Shown here: piece after piece, positions 25,879 to 35,573 of the stretch
How the letters are laid out: every line of letters begins with the position of its first letter
Position numbering within the stretch: position 1 is the stretch's first letter
DNA from: CAZAQK01 sp046344715
GTDB lineage: Bacteria; Pseudomonadota; Alphaproteobacteria; Rickettsiales; SXRF01
Direction: 5' to 3'
Assembly: GCA_046344715.1 (NCBI GenBank)
Contig: JBKDKX010000010.1
Coordinates: forward strand, 10,742-74,741
DNA length: 64,000 bases
Made by a program: the position numbers and the translations under genes
Notes under the pieces: generated by a model
Databases searched by the model: none
Seen by the model: only the letters and a program-made list of their open reading frames with translations
What the model was told of the DNA's origin: nothing

Positions 25879-26834
25879 GCCGCGCCGCGGCCGTCTTTGG
25901 TGCTTTGCTTCGCCTGTTGCTGGGCGCGCACGCGCTCCTGCCATGTGGGCGCAATAGCGCTGATGGCAGTTTCCCTGAGTGACTCAGGAATGCGTGGATT
26001 CATGGCGGCATACCGTTCACTTTCCTGCACCAGATTTTGCAGCAATTTGCCGGAGAGTTCGCTGGCACCAAATTCAGGATGCCATTGCACACCCATGACG
26101 AACTGATCCTTAAATACATTCGGATCACCTTCAATGGCTTCGATGATATTCTTCTTCGGGTCCGCCTCGCGCGAATGCGCAGCTACGCGCAGCCCCTGCC
26201 CCACCGCGTCAATTGCCTGATGGTGGAAGCTGTTTTCCATGGTTACACTCGCCGGCACATCGTGCGACGGAGTGAATAAGCCTTTGCCGCCAGCCATTGC
26301 GGAAAGTTTTGTGTTCGCCTCGGTTTCCACATAAATCACCGGCACGAACGGTGCAATATTTTGCTTGTCCTGCTGGTGTGATTCATTCCCAAGACTATCC
26401 GGCACATGCTGATTAAGTGTGCCGCCCAGCAGCACATTAAGACGCTGCATACCACCGCACACCGTAAGCAGTGGTTTTTTGCAGTTCAACGTTTCGGCTA
26501 GCAGATTGTACTCATACGCAGCACGCACTGCACCTTCCGGCGTATCGCGCTCTGATTTTGTGGCGGCGTGTTTGCTTGCGGCTTTGTAATCTTTTGGGTC
26601 GATGTCAGCATTATTACCCATCACCAGCACACCATCGGCCTTGGAAAGATCGGCGATGGCCGCTTCCTTGATGGTGTTGTTATCAATCTTGCCCATCAAC
26701 CGCGCAGCATGATTTGCAATCAGCATCGGCTCCGCACCGGCAGCACGCACAGATGCAACGGCGGCTGTAACCGACTTAGTGTCAGTGTTCATCGCGCTGA
26801 TGAGTATGATAGGTTTGCGTTTTTCTTCAGACAT
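25875..26834 (-). CDS. gamma-glutamyl-gamma-aminobutyrate hydrolase-like (peptidase C26) amidotransferase
   Basis: This 319-residue class I glutamine amidotransferase-like protein has the nucleophile motif TVCGGMQRLNVLLGG and the His-Glu motif VQWHPEF, with the substrate-binding SFHHQAID between them. This is the order in the C26/PuuD family, which hydrolyses gamma-glutamyl amide bonds. A Gln/Arg-rich C-terminal tail of about 40 residues is unusual. No polyamine catabolism genes are adjacent, so the substrate is unclear. Confidence 0.85.
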   Translation of the reverse strand: MSEEKRKPIILISAMNTDTKSVTAAVASVRAAGAEPMLIANHAARLMGKIDNNTIKEAAIADLSKADGVLVMGNNADIDPKDYKAASKHAATKSERDTPEGAVRAAYEYNLLAETLNCKKPLLTVCGGMQRLNVLLGGTLNQHVPDSLGNESHQQDKQNIAPFVPVIYVETEANTKLSAMAGGKGLFTPSHDVPASVTMENSFHHQAIDAVGQGLRVAAHSREADPKKNIIEAIEGDPNVFKDQFVMGVQWHPEFGASELSGKLLQNLVQESERYAAMNPRIPESLRETAISAIAPTWQERVRAQQQAKQSTKDGRGAA

Positions 26835-26901
26835 AACAAGAGTGTAGCATAGCAGAGTGCTTGTTGTGTGACAGTTTCATGAAACGGTAAATACTGCTAT
26901 T

Positions 26902-27732
26902 TTACAGCGCCTTAGCCAGCCTATCAAACTCTTTGAGCTGCACCAGCAGGCGTTCCATCTCGTCGAGCTTCACCATGTTTGGCCCGTCGGACGGCGCATT
27001 ATCAGGGTCTTCGTGCGTTTCCATGAACACACCGGCAACGCCCACCGCAATGGCAGCGCGCGCCAGTGCCGGCACGAAGCTGCGGTCACCGCCGGAGGAT
27101 TTTCCCTGCCCGCCTGGTTGCTGCACGCTGTGGGTAGCATCAAAAACAATCGGGCAACCCGTCTGCGCCATAATCGGCAGCGCACGGAAATCATTCACCA
27201 GCGTGTTATAACCAAAACTTGCGCCACGCTCGGTGAGGATGACATTCGGATTTCCGGCATAATCCATTTTATCGACCACGTTTTTCATGTCCCACGGCGC
27301 GAGGAACTGGCCTTTTTTGATATTCACCACCTTGCCGGTTTTTGCAGCGGCCAGCAGCATATCGGTCTGACGGCAAAGGAATGCTGGAATCTGCAACACA
27401 TCCACATGCTGACCTACCACATCGCACTGTTCTTCTGTGTGCACATCGGTAAGCACGGGGCAACCAAGCTCAGTACGAATTTCATCAAATATCGGCATGG
27501 TGGCAACTAAACCAGCGCCACGCTGGCCGCCAATGCTGGTGCGGTTTGCCTTATCATACGATGACTTATAAACGAACGGGATGTTCAGTTTATTCGTCAT
27601 TTTAATCAGGCTTTCAGCCATGAACAGCGCGTGATCACGTGATTCAACCTGGCATGGGCCAGCAATCAGCACAAACGGCAAATCATTGCCGATTTTCACA
27701 GAACCAATGGAAATATGGCGGATGGTGGTCAT
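26902..27732 (-). CDS. kdsA: 3-deoxy-8-phosphooctulonate synthase
   Basis: This 276-residue enzyme condenses phosphoenolpyruvate with arabinose 5-phosphate to make Kdo 8-phosphate for lipopolysaccharide. Motifs include VLIAGPCQVESRDHA, YKSSYDKANRTS, TDVHTEEQ, LTERGASFGYNTLV and FDATHSVQQPGG. Its start overlaps the pyrG stop by 4 bases. Confidence 0.97.
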   Translation of the reverse strand: MTTIRHISIGSVKIGNDLPFVLIAGPCQVESRDHALFMAESLIKMTNKLNIPFVYKSSYDKANRTSIGGQRGAGLVATMPIFDEIRTELGCPVLTDVHTEEQCDVVGQHVDVLQIPAFLCRQTDMLLAAAKTGKVVNIKKGQFLAPWDMKNVVDKMDYAGNPNVILTERGASFGYNTLVNDFRALPIMAQTGCPIVFDATHSVQQPGGQGKSSGGDRSFVPALARAAIAVGVAGVFMETHEDPDNAPSDGPNMVKLDEMERLLVQLKEFDRLAKAL

Positions 27733-29387
27733 GCAGCTTTTTTCTGCTTCTTGCTTGCCGTAAGCGCGGCTTTGATGAATGCAGCAAAGAGCGGATGTGG
27801 CGCGAACGGACGACTTTTAAGTTCAGGGTGGAACTGCACACCGATGAACCACGGATGGTCTTTAAGCTCAGCAATTTCAGGCAATTTTCCGCCCGGTGAT
27901 GTACCGGAAAATACCATACCGGCTTTCTCAAATTCTTCGCGGTATCCCATGTTCACTTCATAGCGGTGGCGGTGGCGTTCACTGATTTTATCGGCACCAT
28001 ATATTTTATGGGCAAGGCTGCCCTTTGCGATTTCACAATCATAGGCGCCAAGGCGCATGGTGCCGCCCAAATCGCTGCCTTCCTTGCGGGTTTCCAGCAC
28101 ATTACCACGCATCCATTCGGTCATCAAACCAACGAGTGGGCCTTTGCCGTTTTTATCGCTGTATGCACTAAACTCGGTAGATGCTGCATCTTTAATGCCA
28201 AGTGCGTTGCGGGCAAATTCAATCACCGCCAGCTGCATACCGAAACAGATACCGAGATATGGCACTTTATGCTCACGCGCATAATTCACCGCTGCAAGTT
28301 TGCCGTTTACGCCGCGCTCACCAAAGCCACCTGGAACAAGGATGGCATCCACATCGGAGAGTTCCTTGCTTACATCTTTTTTCTCAAAATCCGAGGCATC
28401 CACCCAGCGGATTTTTACCTTCGCGCGGTTGGCAATGCCTGCATGGTCAAGCGCTTCGGAGAGGGATTTATACGCATCACCAATGCCAGTATATTTGCCT
28501 ACAATTGCCACAGTAACTTCACCGTTTGTATTCTGCACACGATCAAGTATTTCATCCCATTTTACAAGGTCTGGCTTACCTTTTTCCTTGATACCAAACA
28601 TTTTGAGCACTTGCGCGTCAAACCCTTGCTCGCTATAGCGGCGCGGCACTTCATAAATAGAGCCAACATCGAGCGCCTGAATGACTGCTTCCTCGCGGAT
28701 GTTGCAGAACAGTGCAATCTTACGGCGGTCAGACAGTGGAATTTCACGATCCGCACGGCAGAGCAAAATATCCGGCTGGATACCGATCATCCGCAGCTCT
28801 TTTACGCTGTGCTGTGTTGGTTTGGTTTTCAGTTCTTTAGCCGCCGCAATATATGGCACGAGGGTAAGATGCACATACATCACGCGCTCACGGCCAAGCT
28901 CCCATCCCAGCTGGCGGATAGCTTCTAAGAATGGCTGGCCTTCAATATCACCCACCGTGCCACCAATTTCGCAGAGAATAAAATCTTCGCCATCGGTATC
29001 TTTCAGCACAAATTCTTTGATCAGGTCGGTCACATGCGGAATCACTTGCACGGTACCGCCGAGATAATCCCCACGTCGTTCTTTGGTAAGCAGTGTGGAA
29101 TATATCTGGCCGGTGGTGACAGAATCAGAACGGCGCGCATTCACGCCGGTAAAGCGCTCATAATGGCCGAGGTCGAGATCAGTTTCTGCGCCGTCATCGG
29201 TGACAAACACTTCGCCGTGCTGCGTTGGATTCATCGTGCCCGGATCAACGTTCAAATACGGGTCGAGCTTACGCAGGCGCACCTTATAGCCACGTGCCTG
29301 AAGCAGCGCACCGAGAGAAGCGGACGCAAGACCTTTCCCTAAAGAGCTCACCACACCGCCAGTGATAAAAATAAAACGCGTTGTCAT
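27729..29387 (-). CDS. pyrG: CTP synthase
   Basis: This 552-residue enzyme makes CTP from UTP, ATP and glutamine. The N-terminal synthetase domain starts RFIFITGGVVSSLGKGLASA; the C-terminal glutaminase has the nucleophile motif PYLGICFGMQLAVIEFAR and the triad end VQFHPELKS. Full length. secG precedes it by 2 bases and kdsA overlaps its end, so secG-pyrG-kdsA are one operon. Confidence 0.98.
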   Translation of the reverse strand: MTTRFIFITGGVVSSLGKGLASASLGALLQARGYKVRLRKLDPYLNVDPGTMNPTQHGEVFVTDDGAETDLDLGHYERFTGVNARRSDSVTTGQIYSTLLTKERRGDYLGGTVQVIPHVTDLIKEFVLKDTDGEDFILCEIGGTVGDIEGQPFLEAIRQLGWELGRERVMYVHLTLVPYIAAAKELKTKPTQHSVKELRMIGIQPDILLCRADREIPLSDRRKIALFCNIREEAVIQALDVGSIYEVPRRYSEQGFDAQVLKMFGIKEKGKPDLVKWDEILDRVQNTNGEVTVAIVGKYTGIGDAYKSLSEALDHAGIANRAKVKIRWVDASDFEKKDVSKELSDVDAILVPGGFGERGVNGKLAAVNYAREHKVPYLGICFGMQLAVIEFARNALGIKDAASTEFSAYSDKNGKGPLVGLMTEWMRGNVLETRKEGSDLGGTMRLGAYDCEIAKGSLAHKIYGADKISERHRHRYEVNMGYREEFEKAGMVFSGTSPGGKLPEIAELKDHPWFIGVQFHPELKSRPFAPHPLFAAFIKAALTASKKQKKAA

Positions 29388-29389
29388 TA

Positions 29390-29731
29390 CTACTCCGGCT
29401 TAGGAGCTGCTGGTTCCTGCGTTGCAGGCTGTTTTTCTGCTGGTACTGCAGCATCAACCGCCGCCGGCACCGCATCAATTGAATCAATAATTGATTTCTC
29501 CGTCATGCGATTAGCCATGACTGCAAGAATGATGCTTGTCAGCATGAAGCACCCAGCCAATATTGCCGTGGTACGCGTCATCATATTGGCAGCGCCCCTG
29601 CCCGTCATAAACTGGTTACCACCGCCGCCACCAAGACCGCTAAGACCATCGCTATCTGAGCGCTGCACAAGCACCATGCCAATAAGGAACAGTACCAATA
29701 AGGTATGAATCACCAAAATAATATCGTACAC
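29390..29731 (-). CDS. secG: preprotein translocase subunit SecG
   Basis: This 113-residue protein has two membrane helices (about 4-22 and 52-72) separated by the conserved loop VLVQRSDSDGLSGLGGGGG. SecG assists SecYE in protein export. The C-terminal 35 residues are Ala/Pro-rich and not conserved. The tpiA-secG-pyrG order is common in Alphaproteobacteria. Confidence 0.93.
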   Translation of the reverse strand: MYDIILVIHTLLVLFLIGMVLVQRSDSDGLSGLGGGGGNQFMTGRGAANMMTRTTAILAGCFMLTSIILAVMANRMTEKSIIDSIDAVPAAVDAAVPAEKQPATQEPAAPKPE

Positions 29732-29734
29732 AAC

Positions 29735-30484
29735 TTAACCCTTCTTAAGCGCGGCAGTTGCCGCAATTATTCCACAAAATTCTTCAGCCTTCAGGCTTGC
29801 TCCACCCACCAGCACACCGGAGACTGCATCCGTGGCCAATATTTCGGCTGCATTAGCTGCCTTCACCGAACCACCATACAGCACCGCTGTTTGCATGCCT
29901 TTATGGTTAGAAACCACCTGCCTAATATGGCCGTGCATTTGTTTAATATCAAGTGCTGTTGGCGTCTTGCCAGAACCAATAGCCCAAACCGGCTCATATG
30001 CAAGCAGAAATTGGCCATTTCCGCTGGGTATGGATGCCATAAGCTGCTTTTTCACCACTGCCTGTGCCTGCCCCGCTTCACGCTCAGCCAACGTTTCACC
30101 TACGCATATAATGGGAATAAGCCCAGAAGCCATTGCCTGCGCTGCCTTGCCATGCACATCTGCGTCTGTTTCATGATGATATTGGCGACGTTCAGAATGC
30201 CCGATAATGACATACTGGCAACCTGCCTCTTTAAGCATGGCCGCACTGGTATTGCCGGTAAAGGCCCCTTCTTTCTCTACGTGACAATCCTGCCCACCGA
30301 TTTTTACCGAAGCATCTTGAACCAATCTTGCAACATGGGGAATAAGCAGCGAGGGTGGACACACCACCACCGTTGCCCCTGCATCTCTGGCCGCATCCAT
30401 AACCGGTGGCAACAGCGCATTGGCCAATTCCTTATGGCCATACATTTTCCAGTTACCGACGATGATGGTATGTTGTTTTTCCAT
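29735..30484 (-). CDS. tpiA: triosephosphate isomerase
   Basis: This 249-residue TIM barrel has the substrate Lys in GNWKMYG, the catalytic His region VIIGHSERR and the catalytic Glu in AYEPVWAIGSGK, followed by the phosphate-binding YGGSVKAANA. It interconverts dihydroxyacetone phosphate and glyceraldehyde 3-phosphate. secG follows 3 bases after the stop, and the gene diverges from ppiD. Confidence 0.97.
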   Translation of the reverse strand: MEKQHTIIVGNWKMYGHKELANALLPPVMDAARDAGATVVVCPPSLLIPHVARLVQDASVKIGGQDCHVEKEGAFTGNTSAAMLKEAGCQYVIIGHSERRQYHHETDADVHGKAAQAMASGLIPIICVGETLAEREAGQAQAVVKKQLMASIPSGNGQFLLAYEPVWAIGSGKTPTALDIKQMHGHIRQVVSNHKGMQTAVLYGGSVKAANAAEILATDAVSGVLVGGASLKAEEFCGIIAATAALKKG

Positions 30485-30566
30485 ATGATGTTTTCTAATC
30501 TATGAAAAACTGTTTTACAATGGTCATTTGTGGTGTAAACCATCAAAAAACAACTCAGAAATTGCC

Positions 30567-32462
30567 ATGCTAAACAAAATTCATTCTATTGCCAAAGGTT
30601 TTGGCGCAAAGCTCCTGCTTGCCCTTTTAGTACTTAGTTTTGCCGTCTGGGGCATTGGCGATATGGTCAATGCGCCCGCACGTAATCAAGCCGTTGCGAC
30701 CGTTGGGGACGCGACCATCTCACAGGAAGCCTTCAAACGCACATTAAACAGGGAAGTGGAGAAAGTGCGTGGCGCACTGGGTGAAAACTACACACCTGAT
30801 GTACTCAAAACTCTACAATTGCCTCAACAGATACTGAAAATGATGGTGGGGCAATCGCTTATGCAGCAGGAAGTAGCATCTCTTGGCTTAATACTCTCCG
30901 ATGATGCCGTTGCCAAGGTCATCAAGAACAACCCTGCGTTTCACGATGGCAAAGGCAATTTCAGCAAAGACATCCTGCGCCAGAGGCTCGCCAATGCTGG
31001 CCTTACCGAAAAGGCCTTTATTGATCAGGTAAAAAATCAGGAGGCGGGCAGGCTTATCCTTGATAGCCTGGCAGCAGAAGCTGCAGTAAATGATACCGCT
31101 GTTAAAACTCTGTATCTAAGTCGCAACCAGAAGCGTGATGTAAGCATTTACGTGATAGACACATCTATGGTATCGGATATTAAACAACCCAGCAAGGAAG
31201 AGATTGAAACGTTTTATAACAGCAACACAACATTGTTCAGCGTTCCAGAGTATCGCACACTGAGTTACCTAACCTTCACCGCTGATGCTGTTAAGAAAGA
31301 CACAAAAATACCTGACGAGGCTCTTCAGGCAGCTTATGAAGAACATCAGGATGAGTTCCGCCATGAAGAAAAACGCACCGTAGAGCAGCTTTTATATTCC
31401 AGTGAAGAAAAAGCTAAAGAAGCAGCGACAATGGCAAAGGAAGGCAGATCTTTTTCCGATATTGCTGAGGCTACTGGCGCAATCAACAAAAAAAATCTTT
31501 CGCTTGGCAGCGTTACGGAAAAATCCATGTTTGATGGCGCAGGCGAGAAAGTATTCGCACTGGAAGCAAATGGCATCAGTGAACCTATACAAAGCCCGTT
31601 TGGCTGGCATGTATTCCGCGTGTCTGCCATTGATCCCGCAAGTATTGAGCCATTTGAAAAAGTAAAAGATAAACTTGCCAAAGACCTGCTGGCACAAAAG
31701 CAGGAAGAAGCCGTAGGTAAATTCGCCAACATGCTTGAGGATGCTTTCGCGGCTGGCAGCAGCTTGCAGGACATCGCTAAGGAACACAATCTGAGTGTTG
31801 CAACACTTCCTGCAATTAACGCACAAGGAAAAACTGCTGATGGCAAAGAGATTGACTTGCCAAAACTAGATAAATTTCTTGATGTTGCCTTCAAGCTGGA
31901 TGAGAAAACGGAATCTTCCGTTACCTTCTCGAAAGGCGGCACTTATTATGTGGTTCGTGCTGATAAGGTAGTAGCTGAACATGCAAGACCTTTGGAAGAA
32001 GTAATCGAAAAGGCAACACAGCTTACCACACAAGCAGCACGGCAGGTGAAACTTACGGAAATGATTGCGCCACTCGCCGAAGAGTTTGCTGATTCAGGTA
32101 AACGAACTGCCGCGATCAACCGTCTCAGGCTAACTGCTAAAGCAGCCGATAACATCAAGCGCACAGATAAAAAAATTGCGGGTATGAATCTACCTGAAAC
32201 TTTCGTTGCCGATATGTTTGTGCGTAGCGTTGGTGACGCCACAGCCGCATATGCACTGACAGATGGAACGTTTGCAATTGCCGTAGTGAATAAAATTATT
32301 CCGGCAACGCTACCTGAGGATGCTGGTGCGCTCACCAAGCTACGCGGAGAAATGGAAGACAGCTTCCGTAATGAAATTATGGATGAATACATGAATTATC
32401 TTGCAGTAAAGCATCCGGTTGAAATCAAGACGGATGCCGTAAGCGCGGCTCAGGCTGAGTAA
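30567..32462 (+). CDS. ppiD: SurA/PpiD-like membrane-anchored peptidyl-prolyl isomerase
   Basis: ATG at 30567 gives 631 residues: one N-terminal membrane helix (about 12-32, LLLALLVLSFAVWGIGDMV), a SurA_N-like chaperone domain (about 40-190), a parvulin rotamase domain (about 250-355, with GVF-type SPFGWHVFRV at its end) and a long C-terminal domain. It helps fold exported proteins at the inner membrane. The stop shares one base with trpE (TAATG). An earlier in-frame TTG (30528) lacks a ribosome binding site. Confidence 0.9.
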   Translation: MLNKIHSIAKGFGAKLLLALLVLSFAVWGIGDMVNAPARNQAVATVGDATISQEAFKRTLNREVEKVRGALGENYTPDVLKTLQLPQQILKMMVGQSLMQQEVASLGLILSDDAVAKVIKNNPAFHDGKGNFSKDILRQRLANAGLTEKAFIDQVKNQEAGRLILDSLAAEAAVNDTAVKTLYLSRNQKRDVSIYVIDTSMVSDIKQPSKEEIETFYNSNTTLFSVPEYRTLSYLTFTADAVKKDTKIPDEALQAAYEEHQDEFRHEEKRTVEQLLYSSEEKAKEAATMAKEGRSFSDIAEATGAINKKNLSLGSVTEKSMFDGAGEKVFALEANGISEPIQSPFGWHVFRVSAIDPASIEPFEKVKDKLAKDLLAQKQEEAVGKFANMLEDAFAAGSSLQDIAKEHNLSVATLPAINAQGKTADGKEIDLPKLDKFLDVAFKLDEKTESSVTFSKGGTYYVVRADKVVAEHARPLEEVIEKATQLTTQAARQVKLTEMIAPLAEEFADSGKRTAAINRLRLTAKAADNIKRTDKKIAGMNLPETFVADMFVRSVGDATAAYALTDGTFAIAVVNKIIPATLPEDAGALTKLRGEMEDSFRNEIMDEYMNYLAVKHPVEIKTDAVSAAQAE

Positions 32463-33976
32463 TGCCTCTGGCGCAGAAATTGCCGATATTTCCCGGGCAT
32501 GATATTTTCACGTCACATTATCAGCGTGGCCTGCCACAACTGGTCTGGGTAAAATGCCCCGCAGATTTGGATACGCCCGTTGCCGCCATGCTGCGACTTA
32601 AAAGTGATGAAGATCCTTGTTTTCTGTTGGAATCTGTTGAAAAAGGCGAGATACGCGGGCGTTATTCGGTCATTGGTTTAGCCCCCGACATTATCTGGCG
32701 TTGCCGCGGCAATGTGGCAGAAATAAGCACAGGAAAAAATCTTGCCTCTGGCACATTTTCTCCATGCAAAAAACCAAGCCTTGAAGCACTACATGAGTTA
32801 TATGAGGCCTCAAAAATAGATATTCCTGAAGGCCTGCCACCCATGGCTTCCGGCATTGTAGGATACATGGCGTATGACATGGTTCGGTTGGTAGAAAAAT
32901 TGCCAGAAAGCAAGCCAGATACGCTGGAGATACCAGATAGTATTTTCATACGCCCGCGCATCATGGTGATTTTTGATGCCGTAACCGATAGCAAATATAT
33001 TGTAACAAGCGTCTGGCCAGAACAATCCGGCAACGCAGATGACGCGTATCATGCGGCAAAAGCACGCATACATGCAGTGCTGGAAAAATTCCAAGCAACA
33101 CTCCATGCGGGAGAAAAAGGTGAATTTCACCCTGTCAGCACGTCCCATTTCAAACCCAATACCACCCGCAGCGAATACGATGCCATGGTGGCAAAGGCGC
33201 GTGAACATATTGCCGCCGGTGATATTTTTCAGGTGGTGCTTTCACAGCGTTTTTCTGCGCCATTTGCACTACCACCATTTGCGCTGTATCGCGCGCTGCG
33301 CCAACTGAACCCCTCGCCTTTCCTGTTCTATCTGCATATGGGCAACTTCACGCTGGTGGGGTCAAGCCCTGAAATACTTGTGCGCCTGCGCGACGGTGAA
33401 GTAACCATCCGCCCCATCGCCGGTACACGTAAACGCGGCCGTGACCATAAGGAAGATATGGAATTGGCCGCCGATTTACTTTCCGACCCCAAGGAAATTT
33501 CCGAACATTTGATGCTGCTGGATTTAGGCCGTAATGATGTTGGCCGTGTAGCACGCATCGGCACGGTGCGCACCACGCAGAAAATGATCATCGAAAACTA
33601 TTCGCACGTGATGCATATCGTATCGAATGTGGTGGGTGAGATTGATACGAAATATGATGCGCTCGCGGCACTCATGGCAGGCTTTCCGGCAGGCACGGTG
33701 AGCGGCGCGCCAAAAATCCGCGCTATGGAAATTATCAATGATCTGGAAAAAACCCGCCGCAGCTTTTACGGCGGCTGCATTGGGTATTTCTCCGGCAATG
33801 GCAATATGGATACGTGTATCGCGCTGCGCACCGGCCTCATCAAGGATGGTACGCTGCATGTGCAGGCGGGCGGCGGCATTGTGGCCGAAAGCGATACGGA
33901 AGCAGAATATCAGGAATGCGTGAATAAATCCCGTGCATTGATACGCGCCGCCGAGGAGGCTATAAAGTTTGTATGA
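32462..33976 (+). CDS. trpE: anthranilate synthase component I
   Basis: This 504-residue chorismate-binding enzyme has the N-terminal feedback-binding domain (PCFLLESVEKGEIRGRYS) and the catalytic domain with DIFQVVLSQRF, GSSPEILVR, RPIAGTRKRG, LLDLGRNDVGRVA and the terminal AGGGIVAESDTEAEY. It makes anthranilate from chorismate with glutamine-derived ammonia from TrpG. It overlaps ppiD by one base and trpG by four. No leader peptide or attenuator precedes it. Confidence 0.97.
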   Translation: MPLAQKLPIFPGHDIFTSHYQRGLPQLVWVKCPADLDTPVAAMLRLKSDEDPCFLLESVEKGEIRGRYSVIGLAPDIIWRCRGNVAEISTGKNLASGTFSPCKKPSLEALHELYEASKIDIPEGLPPMASGIVGYMAYDMVRLVEKLPESKPDTLEIPDSIFIRPRIMVIFDAVTDSKYIVTSVWPEQSGNADDAYHAAKARIHAVLEKFQATLHAGEKGEFHPVSTSHFKPNTTRSEYDAMVAKAREHIAAGDIFQVVLSQRFSAPFALPPFALYRALRQLNPSPFLFYLHMGNFTLVGSSPEILVRLRDGEVTIRPIAGTRKRGRDHKEDMELAADLLSDPKEISEHLMLLDLGRNDVGRVARIGTVRTTQKMIIENYSHVMHIVSNVVGEIDTKYDALAALMAGFPAGTVSGAPKIRAMEIINDLEKTRRSFYGGCIGYFSGNGNMDTCIALRTGLIKDGTLHVQAGGGIVAESDTEAEYQECVNKSRALIRAAEEAIKFV

Positions 33977-34551
33977 AAATCATCCTCCTCGATAACTATG
34001 ATAGCTTCACTTATAACCTGCTGCATTACATCGGCGAGTTGAAGGCAGATGTGACGGTGTATCGCAATGATACGATTACGGCAGATGCACTTATAGCCAA
34101 AAAACCGGATGGCATCGTGATATCCCCCGGCCCGGGCAACCCTGCCGAATCCGGCATTTGCCTTGAGCTGGTGAAAAAAGCATCCGGCATTATTCCTATC
34201 CTTGGTGTGTGCCTTGGCCATCAGGCCATTGGTGAGGCTTTTGGCGGCAAGGTGGTACGCGCACCTAAACCGATGCATGGAAAAGTGAGTGAAATTTATC
34301 ACGAAGGGCGCAGCGTGTTTAAGGATTTGCCGATTCCGTTCAAAGCTACGCGTTACCATTCGCTCATCGTTGACCGTGCATCACTGCCGGAGTGCCTTGA
34401 AGTTACCGCCATCACTGCTGATGACGGCCTCATCATGGGGCTTTCGCACAAAACACACAACACACATGGCGTGCAGTTCCACCCAGAATCCATCGCCTCA
34501 GAATACGGGCATGAACTGATACGGAATTTTCTTGATGGAATAAAACGGTGA
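33973..34551 (+). CDS. trpG: anthranilate synthase component II (glutamine amidotransferase)
   Basis: This 192-residue class I glutaminase begins ILLDNYDSFTYNLLHYIGEL and has the nucleophile motif GVCLGHQAIGEAFGG and the triad end VQFHPESIAS. It supplies ammonia to TrpE. Start and stop overlap neighbouring genes by four bases each. Confidence 0.97.
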   Translation: MKIILLDNYDSFTYNLLHYIGELKADVTVYRNDTITADALIAKKPDGIVISPGPGNPAESGICLELVKKASGIIPILGVCLGHQAIGEAFGGKVVRAPKPMHGKVSEIYHEGRSVFKDLPIPFKATRYHSLIVDRASLPECLEVTAITADDGLIMGLSHKTHNTHGVQFHPESIASEYGHELIRNFLDGIKR

Positions 34552-35573
34552 CCACAAACACAATACACACTATTCTTGCGCTGCTGGCGGATAAAAAAAA
34601 TTTGCCGCTGGATACTGCCACGCGCGCTTTCCAGATCATCATGAATGGCGGCGCAACACCAGCGCAGATGGCAGCGTTTGTGACAGCACTGCGGCTCAAA
34701 GGCGAAACCGTGGAAGAAATCACCGGCGGTGCAATGGCACTTCGCGCCAAATGCACAAAATTTAATGCGCCAGTTGGCGCGATTGACCCATGCGGCACGG
34801 GTGGGGATGCAAAAGGTACCTATAACATTTCAACCGCGGTTGCCTTTGTGCTTGCTGCCTGCGGCGTGCCCGTGGCAAAGGCGGGAAACCGTGCGGTTTC
34901 CTCTGCTTCCGGTTCTGCCGATGTGCTTAAGGCACTGGGTGTGAATGTGGATGCCGAACCTGCCGTTATGGAACGTTGCATCCGCGAGCTAAACATCGCC
35001 TTCCTGCTTGCGCCAAAATATCACCCAGCAGTACGCCATATTTCCCCCGTGCGGCAGGAGCTGGGTTTCCGCACCATATTTAATTTGCTTGGCCCAATTT
35101 CAAACCCCGCCAACCTCACCTATCAGTTCATGGGCGTGTATGACAAAAAATGGCTGGAGCCCCTCGCCCACGCGATGAAAGAATTGGGATTAAAGCGTGC
35201 GTGGATTGTACATGGCAATGACGGGCTGGATGAGCTTACACTCTCTGGTGCATCCACCGTTGCTGAACTCAAAGATGGCGCAGTTCACTCTTTTGAAATA
35301 ACTCCTGAGGAAGCTGGCCTTCAGGGCGCATCTTTGGATGAATTAAAAGGTGGTAATGCCGAGCATAATGCTGCGGCATTGAAATCTGCCATTTCAGGAA
35401 TGGAGTCCGCCTACCGCCGATCGGTGCTGTATAATACTGCTGCTGCATTGCTGGTTGCTGAAAAAGTACACTCACTGAAAGAGGGAGTGGCTATGGCAGC
35501 AGAGTCTATCGATTCTGGCGACGCTCACAAAGTGCTGATGAAATTCGTGGATATGAGCAACACAAAAGCATGA
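34548..35573 (+). CDS. trpD: anthranilate phosphoribosyltransferase
   Basis: This 341-residue enzyme joins anthranilate to PRPP. It starts with GTG in a GTGA overlap with trpG. The glycine-rich PRPP loop CGTGGDAKGTYNIST, the KAGNRAVSSASGSADVL motif and HPAVRHISPVRQELG are present. Full length. Confidence 0.97.
   Translation: MTTNTIHTILALLADKKNLPLDTATRAFQIIMNGGATPAQMAAFVTALRLKGETVEEITGGAMALRAKCTKFNAPVGAIDPCGTGGDAKGTYNISTAVAFVLAACGVPVAKAGNRAVSSASGSADVLKALGVNVDAEPAVMERCIRELNIAFLLAPKYHPAVRHISPVRQELGFRTIFNLLGPISNPANLTYQFMGVYDKKWLEPLAHAMKELGLKRAWIVHGNDGLDELTLSGASTVAELKDGAVHSFEITPEEAGLQGASLDELKGGNAEHNAAALKSAISGMESAYRRSVLYNTAAALLVAEKVHSLKEGVAMAAESIDSGDAHKVLMKFVDMSNTKA

Noticed and set aside
27966..28928. 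Long open frame (320 codons) on the plus strand
   Set aside because: It lies wholly opposite the conserved pyrG gene; its translation has no family features and follows the third-codon pattern of pyrG.
29705..30505. 266-codon plus-strand frame
   Set aside because: Antisense shadow of tpiA and secG, both strongly conserved on the minus strand.
32300..32470. Tryptophan leader/attenuator upstream of trpE
   Set aside because: trpE starts on the stop codon of ppiD and there is no Trp-rich leader peptide or terminator hairpin; regulation, if any, is upstream of ppiD or elsewhere.
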